The notes under the pieces were generated by a model. The model was not told the origin of the DNA, did not search any database, and worked only from the letters and a program-made list of their open reading frames with translations. The position numbers were made by a program, and so were the translations under genes. From Candidatus Marithrix sp. (GTDB lineage: Bacteria; Pseudomonadota; Gammaproteobacteria; Beggiatoales; Beggiatoaceae), in contig JADGDS010000002.1 of assembly GCA_016744775.1 (NCBI GenBank), positions 124,001-188,000 of the forward strand: a DNA stretch of 64,000 nucleotides. Direction: 5' to 3'. This document shows positions 26,051 through 36,392 of this stretch, one piece after another. Within the stretch, counting starts at the first letter, position 1. The number at the start of each line of letters is the position of its first letter.

Positions 26051-27532
26051 TTAACCCACATCAATCATTTGTACTGTACCATCTGGCAAAGTTTCTGCTG
26101 TTTGCCCTTTTGGATCTTCAAAAAATAAAAACACAAATACCATTACAACTAATGCTGAAGAAGCAATAACTATAAAAAATGTACTAGCAGGAACAAAAGA
26201 TAAAATAGTTAAATATATAACTGCACCCACATTACCATAAGCACCTGTCATACCTGCAATTTGACCGGTCATACGTCTTTTAATTAAAGGTACTACTGCA
26301 AATACAGCACCTTCACCTGCCATAACAAATAATGAACAAAACATTATAATTACTACAGCAAAGAATAATGACCACTCAGAATTAATAAGACTCATTAAGA
26401 AATAGCCAACAGCTAAGCCAGTTAATAAAATCATTAAAGCGCGTTTACGTCCAAAGGTATCACTAACAAAACCTCCAGCGGGGCGTGCAACTAAATTAAT
26501 AAAAGCATAACTTGCAGCTAATAAACCAGCCATAACTTGAGAAATACCAAAAGTATCCAAGAAAAATAGTGGTAACATAGATACTACAGCTAATTCAGAA
26601 CCAAATGTACAGAGGTATGCTAAATTTAAAACTGCAACTTGTTTAAATTGATAACGATGAATTTCAGGTACAGGCTCTGTAAAAATATGTTTATTGACTT
26701 GATAAACATGATATGTTTGATAAATATAAGTAACTACTAACATCACATAAATAACATTAGTATATGTTTGATTTAATAATCCTAAATTAACTGGTGAAAG
26801 TTTCCATGTTAAAACCGCTAAAGCTAGATACAAAGGAATATTCATTATCAAATAAAGTACAAAATCCTTTGTACTTGTTACTTCCATAGCACCTGTTTTA
26901 TTAGGTTTAAAATATGTTGAACCTTTTGGCGTATCTGTGACATTTATAAAATAAATAACAGAATAAATCATTGCTATCACACCATTCAATGCTAAAGCAT
27001 AACGCCAGCCATTTTCTGCATCAATAGAACTAGTTAAAATAATTGCAACAGTTGGTAAAGTTAAAGCAGCGGCAGCAGAACCAAAATTACCCCAACCACC
27101 ATAAATACCTTCAGCTAATCCAACTTGTTTATGCGGAAACCATTCGCCAATCATACGAATACCAATCACAAATCCAGCTCCAACGAATCCTAATAGAAAA
27201 CGCATCAAGGCAAGTTGTTCATAAGTTTGTGCTACTGAAAATAAAATACAGAGAACACCAGAAATTGCTAGTAATGAAGAATACAAAATACGTGGACCAA
27301 ATTTATCCACTAACATACCAATTATAATGCGTGCAGGAATGGTCAGCGCGACATTGAGTATTAACAATACCTTAACTTGTTGGTCAGTTAAATCTAATGC
27401 GGTTCTAATAGAATCCATTAAAGCAGCATGGTTAAACCAAATATAAAAGGTGGTAAAAAATGCAAACCAAGTAAAATGTAAGATACGAATCCGTTCTGAT
27501 TTAAAATCAAATAAGTTAATGTCTTTTAACAT
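26051..27532 (-). CDS. narK: NarK-type nitrate/nitrite transporter (NNP family, MFS)
   Basis: A 12-span major facilitator of 493 residues. Both nitrate signature motifs are visible: [16 protein letters not shown] in span 5 and [15 protein letters not shown] in span 11. An extended cytoplasmic loop joins spans 6-8. It moves nitrate in or exchanges nitrate/nitrite across the inner membrane. No nitrate reductase gene is next to it in the window. It is monocistronic, with a 311-bp upstream region shared with argC. Confidence 0.9.
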   Translation of the reverse strand: MLKDINLFDFKSERIRILHFTWFAFFTTFYIWFNHAALMDSIRTALDLTDQQVKVLLILNVALTIPARIIIGMLVDKFGPRILYSSLLAISGVLCILFSVAQTYEQLALMRFLLGFVGAGFVIGIRMIGEWFPHKQVGLAEGIYGGWGNFGSAAAALTLPTVAIILTSSIDAENGWRYALALNGVIAMIYSVIYFINVTDTPKGSTYFKPNKTGAMEVTSTKDFVLYLIMNIPLYLALAVLTWKLSPVNLGLLNQTYTNVIYVMLVVTYIYQTYHVYQVNKHIFTEPVPEIHRYQFKQVAVLNLAYLCTFGSELAVVSMLPLFFLDTFGISQVMAGLLAASYAFINLVARPAGGFVSDTFGRKRALMILLTGLAVGYFLMSLINSEWSLFFAVVIIMFCSLFVMAGEGAVFAVVPLIKRRMTGQIAGMTGAYGNVGAVIYLTILSFVPASTFFIVIASSALVVMVFVFLFFEDPKGQTAETLPDGTVQMIDVG

Positions 27533-27643
27533 ATAAAACCTTCTATAAATTTATTATTAATTAATGAATCGCTAACAGCTATTAGCAAATCAAATACCAT
27601 TTACTATTTTAGTGTCAAAAATATAAGTTTTTACTTTATGTAT

Positions 27644-27668
27644 CAATTAAATACTTATTATTTAATTG
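27644..27668. promoter_or_regulatory. Inverted repeat in the narK-argC intergenic region
   Basis: CAATTAAATA and TATTTAATTG form perfect 10-base arms around CTTAT. The 311-bp region 27533-27843 is otherwise AT-rich with no gene. I see no canonical FNR site (TTGAT-N4-ATCAA) in it. The repeat lies 112 bp upstream of narK and 176 bp upstream of argC, so it could be an operator for either, or a chance AT-rich dyad. Confidence 0.35.
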
Positions 27669-27843
27669 AATTAGGATAGCCAATCTAAAACAGCTTTTTG
27701 TCATAAACACTACAATCACAGATATTTATTAATGTTATTTATGAATCTTAACTAAATCATTATAATATTTTCATATGATTGTATATTTAGTGTAAAATGT
27801 TTTATGATTGTTAAATAAAACTCGATTATTCAGGATATAACAT

Positions 27844-28878
27844 ATGATAAAAGTAGGCATTGTAGGCGGTACTGGTTATACAGGAGTCGAATTATTACGT
27901 ATTTTAATAAATCATCCACAAGTCAAAATAGAAGTGGTAACTTCTCGTACACAAGCTGGTACAGCGATAAAAAATTTATTTCCAAGTTTACGAGGGCATT
28001 TAGATTTATTATTCACTAAACCCACACTAGAAAATCTAGCTAATTGTAATATAGTATTTTTTGCAACTCCCAATGGTACTGCTATGAAAACCGTGCCTGA
28101 ACTGTTGAAATTGGGAATAAAAATAATTGATTTATCAGCAGATTTTCGTCTAAAAGATGTATCTGTATGGGAGCAATGGTATGGCATGGAACATGCGTGT
28201 TCTGATTTATTAACAGATGCAGTATATGGATTACCTGAATGGAAACGTACAGAAATTAGCGAAGCATCTATTATTGCTAACCCGGGTTGTTACCCTACTG
28301 CAATACAATTGGGATTTTTACCATTATTAGAAGCAGGTATAATTGATACACAACACTTGATCGCAGATGGCAAATCAGGTGTAAGTGGAGCTGGGCGTAA
28401 AGCAAATATAGGAACATTGATGGGTGAAGCTGGAGAAAGCTTTAAAGCTTACAATGCTTCAGGACATCGACATTCACCTGAAATTGTTCAAAGTTTAGAT
28501 GAATATAGTAATGATAAAGTTGGTTTAACTTTTGTACCCCATTTAGTGCCGATGATACGTGGCATTGAAGCCACTTTATATGCTAAGCTGTTACAAACTT
28601 CTATAAGTTTAGAAGATATACAAACTTTATTTGAACAACGTTATATAAATGAACCATTTGTCGATGTTTTACCTCTTAATTCTCATCCAGAAACACGTAA
28701 CGTTCGTGGAACTAATATGTGTCAACTAGCAATACATAGTTCTAATAATAATATTATTATATTATCAGTCATTGATAACCTAGTCAAAGGTGCCGCTGGT
28801 CAAGCGATTCAAAATATGAATATCATCTGCGGTTTACCAGAAACAACAGGTTTAATGGGTGTAGCATTATCACCATAA
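27844..28878 (+). CDS. argC: N-acetyl-gamma-glutamyl-phosphate reductase
   Basis: NADPH-dependent third step of arginine synthesis. The product has 344 residues, the usual length. The N-terminal [17 protein letters not shown] is the Rossmann motif, and the active-site Cys is in [20 protein letters not shown] and the C-terminal [15 protein letters not shown] are conserved. It starts a plus-strand run with the DUF6776, bactofilin and recJ genes, 21 bp before the first of these. Confidence 0.97.
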   Translation: MIKVGIVGGTGYTGVELLRILINHPQVKIEVVTSRTQAGTAIKNLFPSLRGHLDLLFTKPTLENLANCNIVFFATPNGTAMKTVPELLKLGIKIIDLSADFRLKDVSVWEQWYGMEHACSDLLTDAVYGLPEWKRTEISEASIIANPGCYPTAIQLGFLPLLEAGIIDTQHLIADGKSGVSGAGRKANIGTLMGEAGESFKAYNASGHRHSPEIVQSLDEYSNDKVGLTFVPHLVPMIRGIEATLYAKLLQTSISLEDIQTLFEQRYINEPFVDVLPLNSHPETRNVRGTNMCQLAIHSSNNNIIILSVIDNLVKGAAGQAIQNMNIICGLPETTGLMGVALSP

Positions 28879-28899
28879 CTTACAATAACAATAGTTAAT

Positions 28900-29604
28900 A
28901 TGTTTTCTTCTAAAAATTCTAAAACTGCTCCTAGTGTTATGAGAGTTAAGGAACATCGTCCTTGGTTATGTCCTTTACTTTTTGCATCTACTATGATTGT
29001 AATAGGAGTAATATTTATATATGTAATATTTATAGGAGGATACGAGTCCTTTATAGAAAAACAACAACAAGCAGATATAAAATCAATTCTGCAACAAAAC
29101 GCCAGTTTTGCCAAACAAAATGCTGAATTACGTTCACAATTAGCAATGGTGGTACGTACTACACAAGAAAGTCAAAATACTTATATTAAAGTTTTACAAT
29201 CTTTAAGTAATTCAACTGAAGAAATTAGTTTTTATAAACGTATGTTAGTAGCGTCTCCCGCACAAAAATCAAATAAATTACTTGTTAGTAAATTCAGCTT
29301 ATCTTATGATAATAAGAAAAAACAATATCTTTATGAAATGATACTTACTAAGTGGATAGCTAAAATAGCTACTGGTATTATGGAAATAAATATAGAAGGT
29401 GAAATTAATGGTTCTCGTACAAATGAGACGATTAAACATATGAAATATAATTTCATGTCTTTTAACAGAATAAATAGTAATTTTCAATTACCTGAAGGAT
29501 TTACACCTCATTATTTCATTGTCCGCCTCACACCACAAGAGCAACCGACTAAGGAAATCCGTTTTAAGTGGGCAGAGTTACTACAATTAAAGGAGCAACA
29601 ATAA
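28900..29604 (+). CDS. DUF6776-like single-pass membrane protein
   Basis: A 234-residue protein with a basic N-terminus and one membrane span at about 25-48. A Gln-rich coiled coil follows (about 55-105), then a beta-rich C-terminal domain probably in the periplasm. The overall layout fits DUF6776, often encoded next to a bactofilin as here. The gene ends one base before the bactofilin ATG. A role in cell shape or envelope placement of the bactofilin is inferred from context only. Confidence 0.65.
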   Translation: MFSSKNSKTAPSVMRVKEHRPWLCPLLFASTMIVIGVIFIYVIFIGGYESFIEKQQQADIKSILQQNASFAKQNAELRSQLAMVVRTTQESQNTYIKVLQSLSNSTEEISFYKRMLVASPAQKSNKLLVSKFSLSYDNKKKQYLYEMILTKWIAKIATGIMEINIEGEINGSRTNETIKHMKYNFMSFNRINSNFQLPEGFTPHYFIVRLTPQEQPTKEIRFKWAELLQLKEQQ

Positions 29605-29605
29605 C

Positions 29606-30010
29606 ATGTGGGGAAGCCGTAAAAGAAAAGTTACCCGAATTGATTCATTAATTGGTCAACAAACAGAAATTAATGGTGAAATAGTTTTTACTGGAGGTTT
29701 ACATATTGACGGAAAAATTGAAGGTAATATAACCGCTGAAGATAATTATGGAGCTGTTTTAACAGTTAGCGAACAAGGCGTTATCACAGGTGATGTACGA
29801 GTTCCTAATATCATTCTTAATGGTACAGTTCGAGGTAATGTCTATGCAGAAGAACATATTGAATTAGCATTGAATGCTCGTGTTATCGGTAATGTTTATT
29901 ATAATTTAATTGAAATGGCAATGGGAGCTGAAGTAAATGGTAGTTTAGTACATACCACCGATATGCAAAGTCAACCCGCTTTACCTATAGAACATAATAG
30001 AAAAAATTGA
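29606..30010 (+). CDS. Bactofilin (polymer-forming cytoskeletal protein)
   Basis: A 134-residue bactofilin. The central right-handed beta-helix (about residues 15-110) shows regular hydrophobic spacing, as in ITAEDNYGAVLTVSEQGVITGDVRVPNIILNGTVRGN. Short unstructured tails flank it. Bactofilins self-assemble without nucleotide and localise envelope enzymes. It is tightly linked to the DUF6776 membrane gene upstream and overlaps the recJ TTG start by four bases. Confidence 0.92.
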   Translation: MWGSRKRKVTRIDSLIGQQTEINGEIVFTGGLHIDGKIEGNITAEDNYGAVLTVSEQGVITGDVRVPNIILNGTVRGNVYAEEHIELALNARVIGNVYYNLIEMAMGAEVNGSLVHTTDMQSQPALPIEHNRKN

Positions 30011-31749
30011 TCATTAAGCAACGCCCATTATTACATAATATAGACTTAGCTGATAGTTTCCATCCGATTATAAAGCGTATTTTAGCTAGTCGTAATGTTA
30101 AGGATGCTAGTGAATTAGATTATAGTTTACAAAAATTATTGCCTTATCAAGATTTGCTAGGTATTAATGATGCGGTTGATTTATTATATGAGGCATTAAA
30201 ACAACAAACTAAAATTCTCATTGTCGCTGATTATGATGTTGATGGCGCGACAAGTTGTGCCCTTGCTGTTAAAGTTTTACGACAGATGGGAGCGCAAAAT
30301 GTTAGGTTTTTAGTTCCTAATAGAAAAAAAGATGGGTATGGTTTAACGCCGAGAATTGTTGAACAAGCCATGCAAAATGATGCTAAAGTTGATTTATTGA
30401 TTACTGTTGATAATGGTATTTCCAGTATCAGCGGCGTAGAAGCGGCAAAACAACAAGGGATAAAAGTATTAATTACTGATCATCATTTACCCGGGCAAGA
30501 TTTACCAGCGGCAGATGCTATTGTTAATCCGAATCAAGCCGCTGATAAATTTGGGAGTAAAAATCTTTGTGGTGTCGGTGTGATTTTTTATGTCATGATG
30601 GCATTACGAGCGCGTCTGCGTGAACAGAATTGGTTCAGTAATCAATCCATTCCTGAAACCAATTTGGCTAATTTTCTTGATTTGGTAGCTTTGGGCACGG
30701 TGGCTGATGTTGTAACTTTAGATTACAATAATCGTATTTTAGTAGAACAAGGTTTACGACGAATACGATCTGATTATTGTTGCCCGGGCATTCGCGCTTT
30801 AATTCAAGTTGCACAACGTGAACAAAACGCTATTACTGCCAATGACTTAGCTTTTTATTTGGGTCCACGTATTAATGCAGCCGGGCGTATGGATGATATG
30901 TCTTACGGTATAGCTTGTTTATTAAGTGAAGATGATCATGCGGCACAGCAACACGCGCACAAAATGCAAAATTTTAATCAAGAACGTCGTGTTGAAGAAA
31001 GCAAGATGCAACAAGAAGCCATCGAAATGTTAGATGACATAGCTGATATTGATAAATTACCGCTAGGAATCTGTTTATTTGAGGAACAGTGGCATCAAGG
31101 AATAATTGGAATTTTAGCAGCACGCATCAAAGATCGTTTAAATCGCCCGGTGATAGTTTTTACTAATGATAAGCAAGATTTTATTAGAGGATCTGGGCGT
31201 TCAGTTCAAGGAGTACATTTACGCGATATAATTGAACATATTGCAACATTAAATCCTGAAATGATTACTTATTTCGGTGGTCATGCAATGGCTGCTGGTT
31301 TAACAATACCGCGTTCACAATTTCAGGCATTTCAACAAGCTTTCGATCAACAAGTGCGTAAATATATTAGCAATGATGACTTAGAAGGAATAATTCTAAC
31401 AGATGGAACATTAAGATCAAAAGATTTTAATTTAGAATTAGCCGAACAGCTAAAAATGCTAACACCTTGGGGGCAGAATTTTCCAGAACCAATTTTTGAA
31501 AATCAATTTGAATTATTAGAGCGTCGCATATTAAAAGAAAAGCACTTAAAAATGCAAGTTCGCCCCCTTGACGGAGGAGAACCAATTGATGTAATAGCTT
31601 TTAATACAGTTGATACTAATTGGTCGCCAAATGTTAAGCAAATTCAATTAGTTTATAAGTTGGAAGTCAATGTGTTTCGTGGAAATAAAAGTTTGCAATT
31701 AATGGCTATTGAGATACAGGAAAACCAATCTCATCTAATAACTCCGTGA
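30007..31749 (+). CDS. recJ: Single-stranded-DNA-specific exonuclease RecJ
   Basis: A 5'-3' ssDNA exonuclease in recombination and mismatch repair, 580 residues. DHH-family motifs are seen: VADYDVDGATS at about 73-83, TVDNGISS, ITDHHLPG and later GPRINAAGRMDD. The DHHA1 motif GGHAMAAGL follows. The start is TTG at 30007, within the bactofilin stop (TTGA). I see no ATG that would give a complete N-terminus. Its 3' end overlaps the minus-strand HMA gene by 44 bp. Confidence 0.95.
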   Translation: MIIKQRPLLHNIDLADSFHPIIKRILASRNVKDASELDYSLQKLLPYQDLLGINDAVDLLYEALKQQTKILIVADYDVDGATSCALAVKVLRQMGAQNVRFLVPNRKKDGYGLTPRIVEQAMQNDAKVDLLITVDNGISSISGVEAAKQQGIKVLITDHHLPGQDLPAADAIVNPNQAADKFGSKNLCGVGVIFYVMMALRARLREQNWFSNQSIPETNLANFLDLVALGTVADVVTLDYNNRILVEQGLRRIRSDYCCPGIRALIQVAQREQNAITANDLAFYLGPRINAAGRMDDMSYGIACLLSEDDHAAQQHAHKMQNFNQERRVEESKMQQEAIEMLDDIADIDKLPLGICLFEEQWHQGIIGILAARIKDRLNRPVIVFTNDKQDFIRGSGRSVQGVHLRDIIEHIATLNPEMITYFGGHAMAAGLTIPRSQFQAFQQAFDQQVRKYISNDDLEGIILTDGTLRSKDFNLELAEQLKMLTPWGQNFPEPIFENQFELLERRILKEKHLKMQVRPLDGGEPIDVIAFNTVDTNWSPNVKQIQLVYKLEVNVFRGNKSLQLMAIEIQENQSHLITP

Positions 31750-31915
31750 TTTGATTCCAATCAGCCGCTGATTGATCCCATTCAATTGTTACCATTTTAG
31801 TATCAGCTTCTGCTTTTACATTAATGATACCATTTAATTCACTTAGTTCGCCTTCAATTGTATTAGTGCAATGTTGACAACTAATATTAGGAATATTTAC
31901 AGTTTTAATGCTCAT
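31706..31915 (-). CDS. Heavy-metal-associated (HMA) domain protein, CopZ-like
   Basis: A 69-residue ferredoxin-fold metallochaperone-like protein from ATG 31915. The metal site is C13-x2-C16 in NISCQHCTNTIEGEL. Such proteins carry Cu(I) or related soft metals to P-type ATPases. No ATPase gene is nearby. It overlaps the DJ-1 gene upstream by 11 bp, suggesting coupled translation, and overlaps recJ convergently. Confidence 0.85.
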   Translation of the reverse strand: MSIKTVNIPNISCQHCTNTIEGELSELNGIINVKAEADTKMVTIEWDQSAADWNQITELLDEIGFPVSQ

Positions 31916-32438
31916 ATAGTAAGCCTTTTGCAACTTGAAGTCGTTTCTCTTTTTCTACTAAAATTTCAATTAGTTCCAGAGCAAATTCCATTGCAGTAGC
32001 AGGCCCTTTTGATGTTATTATGAGTCCATCTTTAACCACCGACGCATCAGATACATTCTCTAATATGCCCGGATAACTAGTAGCAGATTTATTTTCTAAT
32101 AAACCCGCATTTGCCAAAACTTTTGGTGCAGCACAAATAGCAGCAATATATTTACCTTGTTGCTGCATGTCTTGCAGTATTTTATGAATACGAGGATCAC
32201 GATCTAAATTATCAGTACCAGCTAAACCACCCGGTAAAATAATCATATCAAAAGATTGTTTTAGAGCATCATCTAATGTGGTATCAGCGATTAATACCAC
32301 ACCACGACTAGCTATCACTGGTTTATCATCTAATCCCGCAGTCACTACTGTAATTTCAGCGCGACGTAGGATATCAATGATAGTGACAGCTTCTAGTTCT
32401 TCGCAACCTTGTGCTAGAGGAACAAGTACAGTCGCCAT
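31905..32438 (-). CDS. DJ-1/PfpI-family protein (YajL-like)
   Basis: A 177-residue class I glutamine-amidotransferase-like protein. The nucleophile-elbow Cys102 lies in AAICAAPKVL, with Glu15 (GCEELEA) in the usual partner position. The combination fits DJ-1/YajL proteins linked to oxidative or carbonyl stress protection. The biochemical activity of this subfamily is disputed. It starts 1 bp after the ctpA stop and overlaps the HMA gene, forming a ctpA-DJ-1-HMA run. Confidence 0.88.
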   Translation of the reverse strand: MATVLVPLAQGCEELEAVTIIDILRRAEITVVTAGLDDKPVIASRGVVLIADTTLDDALKQSFDMIILPGGLAGTDNLDRDPRIHKILQDMQQQGKYIAAICAAPKVLANAGLLENKSATSYPGILENVSDASVVKDGLIITSKGPATAMEFALELIEILVEKEKRLQVAKGLLYEH

Positions 32439-32439
32439 A

Positions 32440-33771
32440 TTAATTTCTAACTGCTTTCATACCTTTTAAGAAAGTCAGAGCTTCATAAAGAAGATAATCT
32501 TCTTTAGCCAAAGCAGAACCTAATTTTTTAGGATCTCTTTTTGGTAAAACTATTTGCTTTTTCTTCTTATAACTACTGTTACTGTTATTACTTTCTAAAT
32601 GACCCGCTAAATCAGCTTCTTGAATTCTCAAACCAGATGAAGTATCTTCTGATTTTGCAGTTTCTAATACAATATCAGGATCTATGCCTTTAGCTTGTAT
32701 AGAACGACCAGCCGGTGTGAAATAACGTGCTGTAGTTAATTTTAATGCCGCGTTATTATTCATAGGTAATATTGTTTGCACTGAACCTTTTCCGAAACTT
32801 TTAACACCCATAATCATAGCACGCTTATGATCTTGCAATGCGCCTGCAACAATTTCTGAAGCTGATGCTGAACCACCATTAATTAAAACTACAATTGGGG
32901 CACCATCTAACAAATCATCAGGGCGTGCCCTAAATTGAAAAGAAGCATCGCGAATACGCCCTTCAGTATAAACTATCAAACCACTTCTAAGGAAGGCATC
33001 AGAAACAGCTACTGCTGCATTTAATACACCACCGGGATTATTACGTAAATCTAATATTAAACCTTTTAACTTATTGTTATTACCTTCTTTTAAAAGTTTA
33101 ATAGCCTTGCGCAAGTCTTTACCTGTCTGACTTTGAAATTGGCTAATACGAACATAACCATATCCAGCTCCTAAACTACGACTTTTAACACTTTTAACTT
33201 TAATAATGGCACGAACAACTGTAATTTTTAAAGGTTTAGTTTCACCTTCACGAACTATGGTTAAAATTATTGGGCTACCAGTTTTACCACGCATGATTTT
33301 AACCGCATCAGCTAGAGTCATACCTTTTACTGATTTATCGTTTAAACGAATAATTAAATCACCGGCTTTTATTCCAGCACGTTCCGCCGGAGTATCATCA
33401 ATAGGAGCAATTACTTTAACAAAACCATTTTCCATACCAACTTCAATACCCAGCCCACCAAATTGACCAGAAGTACCAATTTGTATTTCTTTAAAAGCTT
33501 GAGGATTTAAATAAGTTGAATGTGGATCAAGCCCATTTAGCATCCCTTGAATTGCATATTCAAGCAAAACTTTGTCTTCTACATTTTCGACATAATCAGT
33601 CTTAATTCTTTCAAAAACTTCACTAAATGCACGCAAGTCTTCAAGTGGCAAATTTAATGCTTGCGAATTATTATTATAACGATCAGCAAAAACTGTTGTT
33701 CCAACTACAATTAAACCACCAAGTATTGCGCCTAGCAAGACACTAGGTAAATAACGAAAGATTGTTTTCAT
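32440..33771 (-). CDS. ctpA: C-terminal processing peptidase, S41 family
   Basis: Periplasmic serine protease of 443 residues with an N-terminal signal or anchor. A PDZ domain spans about 105-185 (FGGLGIEVGMENGFVKVIAPIDD). The S41 domain has DLRNNPGGVL, the nucleophile Ser in NGGSASASEIVAG (301-305) and the general base Lys328 in SFGKGSVQ. A linker rich in Ser, Lys and Asn follows near the C-terminus. It lies behind gpmA and the envC-like gene. Together these three have the gpmI/envC/ctpA arrangement common in proteobacteria. Confidence 0.95.
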   Translation of the reverse strand: MKTIFRYLPSVLLGAILGGLIVVGTTVFADRYNNNSQALNLPLEDLRAFSEVFERIKTDYVENVEDKVLLEYAIQGMLNGLDPHSTYLNPQAFKEIQIGTSGQFGGLGIEVGMENGFVKVIAPIDDTPAERAGIKAGDLIIRLNDKSVKGMTLADAVKIMRGKTGSPIILTIVREGETKPLKITVVRAIIKVKSVKSRSLGAGYGYVRISQFQSQTGKDLRKAIKLLKEGNNNKLKGLILDLRNNPGGVLNAAVAVSDAFLRSGLIVYTEGRIRDASFQFRARPDDLLDGAPIVVLINGGSASASEIVAGALQDHKRAMIMGVKSFGKGSVQTILPMNNNAALKLTTARYFTPAGRSIQAKGIDPDIVLETAKSEDTSSGLRIQEADLAGHLESNNSNSSYKKKKQIVLPKRDPKKLGSALAKEDYLLYEALTFLKGMKAVRN

Positions 33772-33793
33772 TTTCTATTCCTAATCATATAAA

Positions 33794-34948
33794 TTAATGT
33801 AACCAATAACGTGGTGCTTGAGGTTTGGCTTGATAACGAATTTCAAAATATAGGGCAGAGATTTTATTACCTCCACTATTGCCTACAGTTGCAATAATAT
33901 CATTAGCTTGTACCCAATCACCCATTTTAACATATAAACTTTGATTATGAGCATATAAGCTCATATAAGATTGACCATGATCAATTATAATTAATAAACC
34001 AAAATTGCGAAACCATTGAGCGAATATTACTTGCCCAGGTGCAACAACTCGAACTTTATTACCTAATGGTGCTGCAATCAACATACCTTGCCATTTTAAG
34101 TCTGCAACTAATTTATCACCAAATCGTTTTAATATTCTTCCTTTTACTGGTGATACTAATTTACCTTTTAAATTGGCAAGATTAATTTGTCCAGCTAAAT
34201 CAGCTTTTGGTGCTTTATCTAAAGTGGATAGTAAAGTTTCTAAATGACGTTTATTGTCTTCTAAACGTTTTAATTCTGTGCTTTGATTTTCAAGCGTATT
34301 AGCTAGCTGCGCTAAAATTTTTTTACGTTGCTTATAATTGAATATTAATGTTTGTTTTTTCTTAATCTGTTTATTAATAACATTATTAATGTCAACCTTT
34401 TTTAACTTAATTGTATTTTTAAGTGTTGTCAAGGTTTTTAAAGAAGTTTTAATTCTTTTAATCTGATTACTTTTAGTGCGGTTAAAATAATCATAATAAG
34501 CTAAGATTCTACCAATACTAAAAACATCTTCTTGATTTAACCATAATTTCAAATAATCTTGCCTTCCCATTACGTAAGCGGCTGTTATTTGTTTTGCTAA
34601 AATTTTACGTTTAGCTTGTAATTTTATTTGTATTTGATCTTCTTGTTTTTTTAATTTATATAAAGTTTTTTGTTTGTTGAGAAGCGCGTTTTGTAAGGTT
34701 CTAATCCGATTTGCAATATCACCTATTTGTTCTTCTTTGTCTTTTAATTTTTGTTGTAATCGCCCATATTGACTACGAGCATTATACATTTGGGCTTTAA
34801 GTTGTTTTATGCGTAATTCTAATTGACGAATTTGTTCATTAGACATGGTAGCTGTTGAAACTACCATTAATATCAATATTAAAACGAATTTATTAGTTAG
34901 CTTTACTTTGATTTGCAACCGCTGACATGGCTTGTTGAATATCCTCAT
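33794..34948 (-). CDS. envC: Murein hydrolase activator, EnvC-like (M23 domain)
   Basis: A 384-residue protein with a signal sequence, a long coiled coil (about 40-250) and a C-terminal LytM/M23 domain ([18 protein letters not shown]). In EnvC the LytM site is degenerate and activates amidases AmiA/B at division. Here the expected HxH segment reads SALYFEIRY instead of the catalytic LHFEIR, consistent with a non-enzymatic activator. The ATG at 34948 overlaps gpmA by 56 bp; an internal TTG at 34918 is a possible alternative start. Confidence 0.88.
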   Translation of the reverse strand: MRIFNKPCQRLQIKVKLTNKFVLILILMVVSTATMSNEQIRQLELRIKQLKAQMYNARSQYGRLQQKLKDKEEQIGDIANRIRTLQNALLNKQKTLYKLKKQEDQIQIKLQAKRKILAKQITAAYVMGRQDYLKLWLNQEDVFSIGRILAYYDYFNRTKSNQIKRIKTSLKTLTTLKNTIKLKKVDINNVINKQIKKKQTLIFNYKQRKKILAQLANTLENQSTELKRLEDNKRHLETLLSTLDKAPKADLAGQINLANLKGKLVSPVKGRILKRFGDKLVADLKWQGMLIAAPLGNKVRVVAPGQVIFAQWFRNFGLLIIIDHGQSYMSLYAHNQSLYVKMGDWVQANDIIATVGNSGGNKISALYFEIRYQAKPQAPRYWLH

Positions 34949-35633
34949 TATTGCCTAAATATTCATGTTTTATAGGAATTAATTGTTCGTCTAATTCATA
35001 AACTAAAGGAACTCCAGTAGGGATATTTAAATTAATCATATCTTCTTTGGATATATTATCCAAATATTGTACTAAAGCTCGTAAACTATTGCCATGTGCA
35101 GCAATAATAATTCTTTTGCCTTGTTTAATATTTGGTGCTATACTTTCATGCCACAATTCTAAAACACGATCAGCAGTCATTTTTAAATTTTCTACTACCG
35201 GTAAATCTTGTTTGTTAAGATCTTTATATCGTGGATCATATCCGGGATAGCGTTCGTCAGATATATCAAGTGCAGGCGGTAATATGTCATAGCTTCGTCT
35301 CCAAAGTTGCACTTGATCATGACCATATTTGTTAGCTATTTCAAGTTTATTTAAACCTTGAAGATTACCATAATGTCTTTCATTTAAACGCCAATCACGA
35401 TCAACTGGAATCCACATCATATCCATTTGATCTAAAACAATCCAAAGGGTTCTAATGGCTCTTTTCAAAACTGAAGTATAAGCTATATCAAATGTATAGT
35501 GTTTTAATAGCTCACCTGCATTTAAAGCTTCTATTCTTCCTGTCTCTGATAAATCTACGTCTGTCCAACCGGTGAAACGATTTTCTTGATTCCAGACACT
35601 TTCACCGTGTCTTAATAAAACAAGCTTATACAT
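34893..35633 (-). CDS. gpmA: 2,3-bisphosphoglycerate-dependent phosphoglycerate mutase
   Basis: Glycolytic/gluconeogenic interconversion of 3- and 2-phosphoglycerate. The product has 246 residues. The phosphohistidine motif [10 protein letters not shown] has His9, [12 protein letters not shown] follows, and the second His is in [10 protein letters not shown]. It overlaps the envC-like gene downstream by 56 bp. No mutation of active-site residues is seen. It is probably the first gene of the gpmA-envC-ctpA-DJ-1-HMA run. Confidence 0.96.
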   Translation of the reverse strand: MYKLVLLRHGESVWNQENRFTGWTDVDLSETGRIEALNAGELLKHYTFDIAYTSVLKRAIRTLWIVLDQMDMMWIPVDRDWRLNERHYGNLQGLNKLEIANKYGHDQVQLWRRSYDILPPALDISDERYPGYDPRYKDLNKQDLPVVENLKMTADRVLELWHESIAPNIKQGKRIIIAAHGNSLRALVQYLDNISKEDMINLNIPTGVPLVYELDEQLIPIKHEYLGNNEDIQQAMSAVANQSKAN

Positions 35634-35702
35634 GAATAATTTTTTCTCTGCTTATATTAAATCCTTTAAAGTATAACAAATAAAACTTTTTTATGAAACT
35701 AG

Positions 35703-35719
35703 TTTGATATATTCTCAAA
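35703..35719. promoter_or_regulatory. Candidate operator upstream of the ArsR/SqrR-like gene
   Basis: TTTGA-TATATTC-TCAAA is a five-base dyad with an AT-rich centre, 49 bp upstream of the regulator ATG at 35769. ArsR/BigR-type repressors bind AT-rich imperfect palindromes and usually autoregulate. The dyad is short, so this is only a candidate. Confidence 0.3.
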
Positions 35720-35768
35720 TGCTGTTAAAATAAATAATAATATAATGTAATAAACAGGATTTATAATT

Positions 35769-36134
35769 ATGATAACTGAAAATTTTAGTGAATTTCAAAT
35801 GAAGTCAATATCTAGCCCATATTCAAATTTGACTCTAATGGCTCATGATGATGATATTGAACGAGCAGCGCGTTCAATGAAGGCTATGTCTCATCCATTA
35901 CGTTTAAAGATTTTGTGTGTCTTGGGTGAGCATGAATATAGTGTGCAAGATATTGTTGATCATGTAGGTACTTCACAAAGTAATATTTCTCAACATTTGG
36001 CAATTTTACGTGATAAGGGTATTTTAGGATCACGTAAAGATGCTAATCGCGTTTATTATCATGTCAGTGATGTACGTACTTTACGTTTAATTGGTATGAT
36101 GCGCGAAGTATTTTGTTCTACTTTTTGTGGATAA
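35769..36134 (+). CDS. ArsR-family repressor with SqrR/BigR-type cysteine pair
   Basis: A 121-residue winged-helix ArsR protein. The recognition helix is in TSQSNISQHLAILRDKGIL. There is no metal-type CxC motif in helix 3. Instead single cysteines lie at C50 (ILCVL) and C116 (REVFC), 66 residues apart. By recalled family numbering this is the same spacing as the persulfide-sensing pair of SqrR (C41/C107) and BigR (C42/C108). A third Cys120 is at the C-terminus. The next two genes encode a DUF2892 protein and a rhodanese, typical BigR/YgaV targets. It is probably a sulfide/persulfide-responsive repressor of this operon. Confidence 0.82.
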   Translation: MITENFSEFQMKSISSPYSNLTLMAHDDDIERAARSMKAMSHPLRLKILCVLGEHEYSVQDIVDHVGTSQSNISQHLAILRDKGILGSRKDANRVYYHVSDVRTLRLIGMMREVFCSTFCG

Positions 36135-36198
36135 TGCTTGAATCAAGGCTTGGTAATACCCAAAATTGTTAGTTTATTAATATTTATAAAGGTTTTTT

Positions 36199-36384
36199 AT
36201 GACAGTTGAACGCATTGTAGTTATTGTAGCTGGTTTTTTTATTTTATTATCCTTAACTTTAAGTCAGTATCATAATCCTAATTGGTTATGGTTTACTGCA
36301 TTTGTTGGTTTTAATTTACTTCAAAGTGGTTTTACAGGTTTTTGTCCATTGGCTATAATCCTGAAAAAATTGGGCTATAAATAG
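36199..36384 (+). CDS. DUF2892 (YgaP-type) inner membrane protein
   Basis: A 61-residue protein with two membrane spans. The order [18 protein letters not shown], then [20 protein letters not shown] and [12 protein letters not shown], is that of the DUF2892 domain. In E. coli YgaP this domain is fused to a rhodanese. Here the two are separate genes 8 bp apart, so a split YgaP is inferred. A single Cys (GFCPL) sits at the membrane edge. Confidence 0.88.
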   Translation: MTVERIVVIVAGFFILLSLTLSQYHNPNWLWFTAFVGFNLLQSGFTGFCPLAIILKKLGYK

Positions 36385-36392
36385 TAACATTT

